From assembly GCA_003290165.1 (NCBI GenBank), contig QNQO01002042.1:62001-126000 (forward strand): a DNA stretch of 64,000 nucleotides, in the 5' to 3' direction. Below are positions 52,701-61,652 of this stretch, one piece after another. The notes beneath the pieces are model-generated. The model worked only from the letters and a program-made list of their open reading frames with translations. It was not told the origin of the DNA and did no database searches. The DNA is from Berberis thunbergii (lineage: Eukaryota; Streptophyta; Magnoliopsida; Ranunculales; Berberidaceae). A program made the position numbers and the translations under genes. Within the stretch, counting starts at the first letter, position 1, and every line of letters begins with the position of its first letter.

Positions 52701-53863
52701 CCTCGAGTAGAATAGTCAAAAAGTCAAAGAAATCCTTCATGAAAATCATGTGTGTAAGGATTACTTCACATTCACTTTTGTACCAAAGAATTTATGGTAA
52801 TCCTTTCCTTGTTGTTCTCACTTGTTCATAGTTGGCCCACAGTGTCTTATTTTAGAACATTGAGGACAATGTTCGGCTCAAGTTTATTTTATTTTATTTT
52901 TTAAATATGAGCCTCAATATGGAATGCCCTTAAAAAAAGGAATTTTTTTCACCATTTATTAAAAAAAAAGCATTGGATGTTCGAAACAGAGGAGTTGAGT
53001 CAAGCAATCAATTACAACCCTACATTTACCATAAAAGACCTAACTTTCTCAAAATCTTTATTTACTCTTACCGTTCCTTGTTTACCCTTGTCCTAAGCCT
53101 CATTACAACCTAATCAAAATCTTGCTCTAATCCTTAGAATTGTATGGCCAGAATGTGGAGGGTAAATTAAGAAAGGTTATGGTGAATGAAGTCAACATTC
53201 TCTATGGATGATATTCCTTCTGGAGATCATATTTTATAAACTCGTGATGGTTTGTCCTTTACTTAGTATGTGAAGTATATATCACATTCTTATTTCACAA
53301 TTTTCACATACATTTAGAAAAAAAAAAAATAGCCAAATCTTTGAGTGATTCATTATGAGCAACTATATTACTTTATGAAATTTGATGTAGAAGCAAATTT
53401 TCTCTTAGGTAATGTTGAGATAGATCCACTATAAACCAAAATTTTAGAAAAATATGCTAGTTAAGTACACTCTTAATGAAAACTTGAATGATAATTCATG
53501 ACTTATGGAACAGTGGTAATGTCTGTTGTCGACTTAATACTAACCAAATAGGTTAGATGACTATATCTTCTCTTTTTGGAGCAATTAAGTAGGAACTCTC
53601 AGAGGCAAAATAAATAAATAAAAATTAATTAAAAAAAAATTAATCAGACGATGGTTTAAAGTCTCAAGTCCTGAGTACCACCGATGTTTGTGGGTAATAC
53701 CTCTGGAAATACTCACAAGAGTATAATTCATCCACTAGGGGAAACCAAGGGGTTCAAAAGCTTGTTACATGGGCTAAATGTAGTAGCAATGGCTTGCGAA
53801 AGTGAATTAGTTTTTAGTCTACTATTTTGCTCGAGGGCTAGCAAAATGTAGATTTGGGGGATT
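52701..53863 (+). other. Athila 3' non-coding region and polypurine tract
   Basis: AT-rich, no supported ORF and no env-like reading seen. The second half matches the Athila remnant at 18900-19680 (shared TTGTGGGTAA, CTCACAAGAGTATAA-type, GGGGTTCAAA and TTTTGCTCGAGG blocks). It ends with the purine tract GATTTGGGGGA just before the LTR at 53864. Confidence 0.65.
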
Positions 53864-54131
53864 TGATAGGCATAAAAATGTTACATTTGTGCCCCTAAAC
53901 ATGCAAGTGTTATGCCCAATTTTATAATAACAATTTCTCATTACATGCATTTTGTGTGTTTTATAGGAATTCAACTATTAATCTTCAAATTCGCGACAAA
54001 ATTGTATAATAAAGCCAATTTTAAGCTCTACAAAGCCCAATGATTTGCAAGCCTAAGATCCATGAAATCAAGCCCAGATGAATCCCAAGTTACAAACTTA
54101 AGGAAGTCAAGATTAATATTTGAACCTCCAC

Positions 54132-55142
54132 TAGGGATGGCAGTGGGGCGTATTTTCACGGATATCTACCCCACCCAATCCGTTTGGAGCAGTTTTGGAT
54201 ATGTCTAAACGAATTTCAGGGCGGATACGGATATCCAAACAGCATCCAACAAATATTTGGGGCGGATACGGATTTGGCCGTATCCGCCCCACGGATATTC
54301 GTTTAAGTGTTGATATTACAAAAATACCCTTACCCAAAAAAAAACTACATTTCATTCGAATATTACAAAAAATACCCTTGCCCCTTAAGAATCCCCGCAT
54401 CTCATTATGTCCCCCTCACCTCTCTGTCACTCACTTTCACTTTGACTTCACTTCACTTCTTTTCGATTCTCACCAGAGAAGAGCAAAAACAAATCCTTCA
54501 TCTTCCCTTTGTCTTCCTCTTAGTCTTCCCTTCTTGTTCTCCTTCCCTTCATCTTCCTCCTACCCCTCTCTCTCTGTTAACGAAGCTTGTAACCATGGCT
54601 ACTGCGAAGACTGTGAAGGACCTCATGAGTTCGTCAAGGCCTATGCGGCGCATCTCAAGAGATCCGGCAAGATGGAGCTTCCAGCAGCAAAATCTTTTTT
54701 TTTGGAGAATTGTATAAAGTTCTTTCGCTTGAGATATTATGAGTATTGGTTTCTAACTTTCTGCACAAAGTTTTTTGGCAGTAATAATTTCAAGAACCTG
54801 CAGATCAAACTCTATGTCTAGTGGAATTGAACCTTTGTTGAGAATGTACCGCTGGAAGTATATAAGGAATCTACTTGGCTAGAAAGATCAGAGTTGCTCC
54901 AATGGGGCGGATCTTCTCCATTCTTCTTCTCAGATCTTAGATCTGTTGTTTTTTTTTCTTTGTTTGGGTTAAATGGGGCGGGGATGGGGATGGTTTTAAA
55001 AAAAATGATAAACGGATATGCGAGGATGGTTTAAAAAAAATGATAAACGGATATGCGAGACGGTCTCGGGGACCCAAAATCTCCAGCGGGGCGGGAATGG
55101 GTTTGCACAAATCTGCCCCAATCCGCCCCGTTGCCATCCCTA
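54132..55142. mobile_element. hAT-type non-autonomous element (Pack type) with eS19 fragment, 1011 bp
   Basis: Ends TAGGGATGGCAGTGGGGCG and its complement CGCCCCGTTGCCATCCCTA. ACCTCCAC at 54124-54131 and 55143-55150 is a perfect 8-bp duplication, the hAT hallmark. Subterminal parts repeat GGGGCGGATACGGAT and ACGGATATGCGAG. No transposase. The interior (about 54400-54690) is unlike the ends and carries the leader and first codons of a ribosomal protein gene. A 33-bp block (TTTAAAAAAAATGATAAACGG context) is tandemly repeated near 54995-55060. Confidence 0.92.
54595..54684 (+). pseudogene. Captured ribosomal protein eS19 (RPS19) fragment
   Basis: ATG at 54595 opens MATAKTVKD, the usual start of plant eS19; a few bases later, in another frame, PHEFVKAYAAHLKRSGKMEL follows directly. 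In family members two residues lie between these blocks, so about 7 bases are missing, causing the frame shift. Similarity stops after MELP. Upstream (about 54410-54594) is a CT-rich leader of ribosomal-gene type. eS19 is a 40S subunit protein; this piece covers only its first ~30 residues and has been carried inside a hAT element. Confidence 0.85.
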
Positions 55143-57538
55143 ACCTCCACATGGCCAACATAGAAAAATAATCTCTACAAACATCCAAAGTGTTAAGATA
55201 AAATTCAATATCAATCTCATTTTGTTATTCATACCCTATTTGCTCAATTCACATGCAAACCACTTTCCCTTATCTCTCACATGCAAAAATTGTCATTCTC
55301 ATCATAAGTCACCCCATAATCCCTTAAAGCCCATGTGCCTCTTTAAAATGGAACCACCTATTACCCAACTACACCATTATCACTTTATCCATGTATTAGC
55401 CTCACCCAATTTCACCTATAAATACCCCATATATATGGAGATACTTAATCACACTCTGGAGGAAAGAAAAGTTGGAGTTAAAGATTGAGAGCTTTGAAGT
55501 TTGTTGTTGTAAGATTTCGTTTATTGTATTTTCCTTTATGTTCATGTTTATCACCATGAGTGACTAAACTCCACCTCAAGGTGTGGGAGAGACCCATTAG
55601 AGGATGATCCCAATGAGGTCCACCATGATCTCAATTAGGTCCACCTTTGGTTGGTTGTATTCACATCTCATGTATTTAGAACTTATATAATGTTAGTTTT
55701 GTTAACGATTTTTTTTTAACCTCTTTAATGAAAATGTTAGGAGTCGACATCTTTCATAATATGGATATATCACTTGTTTTTACTTTCATCATTAACAAGC
55801 CCAAACTCTAGTGTTTATTACATATTATCCTAACAAGGCCCTTATTAAGGGATTACAACTTTCTTGATCTAAGACTCCGAGCTACTTAACCTCTACTCTA
55901 AAGGGTTTTGAGGTTAATAGTTTGCATGTCTAGTATGATGTGTGAATGTCAAAATACAGTAAATTAGATCCTTAATATTTCATTTTAATATAGATTATTT
56001 GGATGCTTTAATACTATGCTAGTATGCTTAGATTAGAATATCTATTTGGCTCAATGTTTAAGTGCTATAAAGTCGTATTTTTTCACCCTGATATGAGATG
56101 ATAACCTATATTAGGGTGTGTTCATGAGTGTGATTTGAATACCAGCCCAAAGTGTGGCTCAAGGATTCTATCAATCCAAGATACACTGGATTGAATATCA
56201 CTCATGAACACTATGGGTGCTATCAATCCAAAAGTACTTAATCCAAGGGTGCGATCAATCCAAAAGTGTGGCTTAGGGTGTGTTCACTTGTTTTTACTTT
56301 CATCATTAACACTCATGAACACCAATGTTATAAAAGGCGATTGAGGCGTACGCCTTGAGGCACAAGTCGAGGCGTGGCGCACAGAAATTGCCTCTGCGCG
56401 TACGAGTTGAGGTGATAATTCAAGGTGATCGCCTTTATGTCCCGACTCGTATGCCTCGAGGCGTACGCCTTGAATCGTAATGAGGCGCACGCTTTTATAA
56501 TTCGGGATCATCTTATCTGCTTCAGGTCTTGAAGCAGATCCAACGGCTGACAGACATTATACTTTCATTTGTAAAACCTAATCGATTTCCTCGTTTCATT
56601 TGCAGACAGAGAAAAGGGAAACAGCGGAAGAACTAAAGAAGAAGACAGGAAGAAGAGTAGATCGAACCAGGAACCACGGTCGATTGAAGTCGTTTCTCAT
56701 CTGTGATTCGCACTTTGGACTGGAGTATACAGTATGTGTTATTCAGTTTTTCTTATCTTCTTATAGTTCTTTAGTTCTTGCTTCTTCAGTTCTTCTTCTT
56801 TAATTATTCTTCAGTTCTTCTTCTTTAGCACTTTGGAGTATACGCCTATGATAATGACTGTTAGAAAACTTAAAATTTCATACTATTGGTGATAATGACT
56901 GTTAGAAAACATTATCACTGTTTCACCTGCATGTCGATGAAATCTTTTTTTCATTTGAGCATCAACCACTGCCATTTTGATGCACATGTTAGCACAAATT
57001 AGCTATGACCAAGTCGTGTTGCCATGTCGTCCTGTCCTCCCCACGCGTTTACTCAATCTCCTGTTGTGTCATATTTCATATAAGATTATAGTTCTTGTGG
57101 ATCAGGTCGGTCTTAAAGAATTCTCATCCATGTTGAGTAACTCTTAAATTTCCTCACCTGGAATGTATTTCATATTTGGTATGATGAAAAGAAATGAGAA
57201 AAATGTTCTGTAGACTGTATGTTTGTATGCTCTGTATGAATTGAATGAAATAAAACGAAACGCTCTATTACTCTGTATGCTCTGTATGTTTGTATGTTTG
57301 TAAATTGTATGCTTCTTCAGTTCTTCTTCTTTGAATGTTAATCAGTATTTCATGTTTGTATGTTTTGTATGTTTGAAATGAAATGCTTTGTATTTTTTTC
57401 TTTCTAATTTGTATGTTTTGTATGTTAATCAGTTAATTCTATAAAAATTCCATGTTTTGAATGTTTTGCTTGAAGAACGAATGGATTACAGTTTTGCATG
57501 TTTTGTATTTATAATTCAATTTTGTATTTGTAGATTAG

Positions 57539-60468
57539 ATGGCATCGTGCAGGACTACAAATACGACTTCTAGTGATGGAAGAGACCTATTTTGGCAATA
57601 TGGCCAAAGTGTAAGAGGTCCTAAAGACGGGATCAATCACGTGAAATGCAAGTTTTGTGAGCAAGTGGTCAAGGGGGGAATTTTTAGATTGAAAAATCAC
57701 TTTGCAAAGACACGCAAGGACACAAAACCTTGTTCTAAAGTATCGAATGAAGTCTTCCATGAAGCGAAGGCTTTTTTAGAGGTTGGTCAAAGACAGAAGC
57801 TAATGAAATGACAAGACACTGAGTTTCAAATTAATAGAGGTTCATACTATCAAGGAAATGTGAATGAAGATATAGGTGGAGCTTCTATTCCAAGTGTGAG
57901 TGTCACTGGTCCTAGTGGTGGTGAATCCAATGCCAATGCATGTTCTGATGGCATTGTGAGGGGGCCAATGGATAGGTTTTTGGTGGGTAGTGGTACTAAT
58001 AATGACACGGATCTAGGTAGAGGCAGAACTACACAAGAAATGAAACTACAACCAGTAAATGCAAAAGAGTATAGGAACCAAGTTTGTTTAGACATTGGGC
58101 GTTTCTTTATTGAGAATGGCATTCCTTTCAATGTTGCGAGTAGTCATTCTTTTGCTAGCATGCTTTTATCGGTTTCGAAATATGCAGCTCACAACAATGG
58201 ACATTGTGTGAAACCACCATCAGCTCATGAGTTAGGTACTTGGATTCTAAAGGAGGAAGTGAAGTCAACTAATGTGATAGTTGACGAGGTAAAAAAAACA
58301 TGGCCTCACTCAGGAGTTACAATCATGTCTGCTGGTTGGAAAGACATGAGGGGTCGCCAACTCATCAATTTTCTAGTGAATAATCCTGAAGGAACTGTGT
58401 TCCTTAAGAGTGTGGATGCCTCAGATATTGTAAAGGATCCAAATGCATTATTTGAGCTTCTTGATAGTGTTGTTGAGGTGGGAGAGGAGAATGTAGTACA
58501 AATCGTAAGTAATAATGCAGCTAACTACAAAGCTGCTGGAAAGAAATTAATAGAGAAGAGGAAGCATTTGTATTGGACACCATGTGCAGCACATTGCATA
58601 GATTTGATGCTTGGGGACTTGTTTAGCCTGCCTACACTTGCCAATGCTTATCGCAAAGCTAAGAAAGTTAGCAATTACATATACAATCATGGTTAGGTAT
58701 TTGCTTTGATGAGGAGTTTCACAGGAAGAGATTTGGTTCGCCCTGCATCAACTAGGTAATCCATAAATACTTTTAATTTATTTTAGATTACTTTAAGGTT
58801 TTATTTTAACAATTAACAATACTTATATATTATTCATTTACGAGTTGACCTTTAAATGTAGGTTTGGCATGGGATGTTTGACTCTTGAAAGCATTAAAAA
58901 GAATAAACAAAAGTTGGAGGTAATGTTTGCATCCAGCAAGTGGTCAAAGAGTCAGTATGCTAAGCAAGCTGAAGGTAAAGCCATAAGAAAAATAATATTG
59001 AGGGATAACAATTTTTGGCCTGGTGTCTCATACTCCTTGAAGGCTACAGAGCCTTTACTCCATGTGTTGAGGATAGTGGATTCAGATAGCACTCCTGCTA
59101 TGGGTTTCTTGTATGATGCAATGGAAAAAGCAAAATAGGAGATTGCATCTAGCTTTAATAATGAGTTGGCCTTAGTACAAGGAAATATGGGATATCATAG
59201 ATAAGAGGTGGGATTTCCAAACTGCATAGGGACCTTCATGCTGCAGCTTATTATCTCAACCCACAAATGGATGTTGATCGAAAGAGCCCAACCAATGTTT
59301 TTCTTAAGCAAAGTCTTTTCAATTGCGTAGATAGGATGCTTCCAAATCAAGCAAGGTAAAATTGCATATTCAAATGGATATGTTTATAGAGAAAAAAAAA
59401 TTTGGTAGAAATGAAGTTGGCTTGTCAAGGCACAGGCGTAATCCTGGTATTCTTATTTGTAGTTGTGTTTATGTTATATACTTATATTTATTTTGAAGAT
59501 TATTTTTCTTGCTCAATAAATATGTTTATTTTGAATCTTTATACTTACAGATAGTTGGTGAAGAAGTTATGGAGATAATACACCTGACTTGACATGTTTT
59601 GCTATTAAAGTGTTGAACCTTACTTGTTCATCATCAGCATGGAGAACTGGTCAACCTTTAACCATGTAAGTAATAATTACTTTAATTGTTTATTGTGTTA
59701 ATAAATTGCTATTTGCATTTCAATTTATCGGTTGTTACATGTTTTTAGGTTCATACAAAGAAAAGAAACAAATTAGCAGCAACAAAGCTTAATGCATTGG
59801 TATATATCATGTACAACAAAAGGTTGAAAGCTAAAAAATTGATGTTGATGGGACCAAGCGAAGCTAAAGATGCACCATTTCCAATAGATTCGGATGCAGT
59901 AGATAGTGACAATCAATGGCTAGTAGAACCTAATACTGAAGCTGAACCCTCTACTCAAACCGCAGATGATGAAAATGGTGTAGGGAACCCACCCCAAGAG
60001 CTAACGCCAAAGGTTTCAAACCCTTGTCCTGAAGCTCTATGACATCAAAATATGGATGAAATTGATGTTAATGCTATTGTGCTTGATGGGAATGAAGAAG
60101 GTGGTGAAAATTATGAAAGTAAAAAAAGGAAGAATTCAAACGAGAAGTCTAACCCCACTCAAGCTCGAGGCCAAGGCGTATCTATTGACAATGGAAGAAA
60201 ACAAGCGAAAAACACATGGAGGTTCAACTAGTGGAAAAAGTAAATGATTATTATATATAAATAGTTCTTGCTTTAATTTTATTTCAATATGCTAAAGATT
60301 GATGTTCCACACTCACACTCTAAATGGCTTAGGTAAATCTCCGATGCACTTGATTGATGAAAAGGACGAAGAAGATTGGATGGAACATGAGATTGAAATA
60401 GACGAGGGAGATGATGTGGTGGATGGTATTAGATGGTGATGATATTGATGAGGGCGAGGACGACTAGG
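57539..60468 (+). pseudogene. hAT transposase (BED zinc finger, DUF659, dimerisation domain), inactive
   Basis: BED finger: CKFCEQVVKGGIFRLKNHFA (57650-57715). A TGA at 57809-57811 (expected Arg, CGA) interrupts a frame that otherwise runs on to 58696. DUF659 catalytic half: TIMSAGWKDMRGRQLINFLV, where the family's Asp before GW is Ala (GCT, 58331-58333), and VQIVSNNAANYKAAGKKL, where TDN is SNN (AAT, 58511-58513). W-to-stop at 58694-58696, intron (about 58757-58860), exon 2 with WSKSQYAKQAEGKA and FWPGVSYSLKATEPL, TAG at 59136, a frame shift near 59221. The C-terminal dimerisation domain (VLNLTCSSSA ... VHTKKRNKL) has a 4-base deletion near 59638. The acidic tail ends at 60468. Confidence 0.92.
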
Positions 60469-61322
60469 AGTTTATTAATCATTGACTTTGTTAACTTAGG
60501 TTTTGAAACTTTGATTTTGTAAGCAAAAGCAAACTAGAGAGTTGCATGGTGTGTCTAAGATAGTAAGATGACATACAATCATTTACTTTGTTAACTTATG
60601 TTGTTTGTTTTTTAAATTAGGTGACTTAGTCATTTACTACTGTCTACTGGAGTGTATTAGTTATATTTCTCATTTTTGTATGCTCATTTTTGTAGCTAAC
60701 TGGTATATTTAGTTATATTAGGAGATTGAACAGATGGGGTGGCAATCTCTATTTTGTAGCTAATTGTTCTATTGTATTTTGTATGCACATTTACTGACAA
60801 ACAAATTATTTTGTTTTAGCAGTCTCCAAACATCAATGTGAGTGTGATTGTGTGGACACGCACTTTATATGTTTTACTTGTGTAGACGCAGACGGTACGC
60901 ATTCTTGAATAATTGATTTCTCTATTTAATTCATGATTCATCATTTAAGATGTGCATATGCTAAATTTCTCTATTTCTCTATTTCAGTAACATATGCTAA
61001 ATTTCCTGAAACAACTGAGTGTACTATGAGTCTATGAATACTGCAAGTCTACAATCTGCAAAATCAGGTGAAGTCTTAATCCTCGACATCCACTTCTTGT
61101 TCTTCACTACAATTCTTACGAGTCTTCAAAATTTTCTTTGATTTCTGCATTTATAGAATTACAATAATAAAGTTAATCTGATAGTGTCAACTCAACAAAC
61201 AATACATGTAGGCACATAAATACTAAATTACTGAAATACATAAGGTGATAATGGTGTGATTTAATATCTTTCAGTATAATGCTATATTGCTATTTCACTT
61301 GATAATTGATTTTGTTTTTCTT
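60469..61322. other. hAT 3' non-coding region
   Basis: AT-rich sequence between the transposase end and the right subterminal repeats; no feature recognised. Confidence 0.5.
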
Positions 61323-61652
61323 TATTTATTTGAATTTTTATATATATTTTTCATTAGTTTTTACAAAAAAAGCCTTGCTATGCTTCGCCTCGAAAAAAGT
61401 TTGATCGCCTCGAGGCTTAAAAACGTTTTTTAAAACATTGATGAACACACCCTAGATAAAGTATCTTACGTTGATTTTAAGATTTAGAAGTGTTTTCCAA
61501 AACCTCTTTTGCTAACTAGGTTAAGTATATTAAGTTGATTTACAAATTTAGTTTTCAAACTTTTAACTCTCCTTGTGGGATTTGACCCATACTTGTTGAT
61601 TTTTAACTCAGTAAACAACCTTGCACTTGCTATAAGATTTTGAGATCTATCA

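Larger units (their letters stand above)
56323..61440 (+). mobile_element. hAT transposon, 5118 bp, with intact ends and target duplication
   Basis: Ends CAATGTTATAAAAGGCG (56323) and the inverted TTTTTTAAAACATTG (61440); ATGAACAC at 56315-56322 and 61441-61448 is a perfect 8-bp duplication. The left subterminal region (56337-56490) is full of GAGGCG/CGCCTC motifs, and the right one (61375-61415) has the same motif. A broken transposase gene occupies 57539-60468. The GC-rich motif-dense ends are likely transposase binding sites. The element sits inside a MITE inside the Athila LTR. Confidence 0.93.
56114..61452. mobile_element. MITE interrupted by a hAT element
   Basis: The left end GGGTGTGTTCATGAGTGTG (56114) and the right end TGAACACACCC (61442-61452) are inverted. 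A second GGGTGTGTTCA start lies at 56276, so either two related MITEs lie side by side or one is internally repeated. The target site is TTA or TA at left (56111-56113) and TA at right (61453-61454). Removing the hAT and one target copy leaves a short palindromic element with CTCATGAACAC in both arms. Confidence 0.6.
49158..61652 (+). mobile_element. 5'-truncated Athila-type Ty3/gypsy element with nested insertions
   Basis: It starts abruptly in protease, runs through RT, RNase H and integrase (to about 52700), a non-coding 3' region, the tail TTTTGCTCGAGGGCTAGCAA with a G-rich tract, and the 3' LTR from 53864 to 61652. The LTR is expanded from about 1.4 kb by a hAT-type element (54132-55142) and a MITE with a hAT inside (56114-61452). 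No gag or 5' LTR. At 61652 it abuts codons of the Tat integrase on the minus strand (GGEYLLVATD-type block, ...WVEAKA), showing that it inserted into that element. Confidence 0.8.
53864..61652 (+). repeat. Athila 3' LTR, interrupted twice
   Basis: Segments 53864-54131, 55143-56113 and 61453-61652 belong together. It begins TGATAGGCATAAAAATG, has a TATA box (TATAAATA, 55417-55424), and ends with CCTTGTGGGATTTGACCCAT - CTTGCACTTGC - GATCTATCA, parallel to the LTR end at 21455-21556. The insertions are detailed separately. Confidence 0.75.

Noticed and set aside
53864..55142. The 208-codon plus frame (54195-54821) as one gene
   Set aside because: It crosses the hAT element's end sequence and the eS19 fragment; only the short eS19 block in it is real coding similarity.
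57850..58131. 93-codon minus-strand frame
   Set aside because: It is complementary to the hAT transposase, which is clearly coded on the plus strand.
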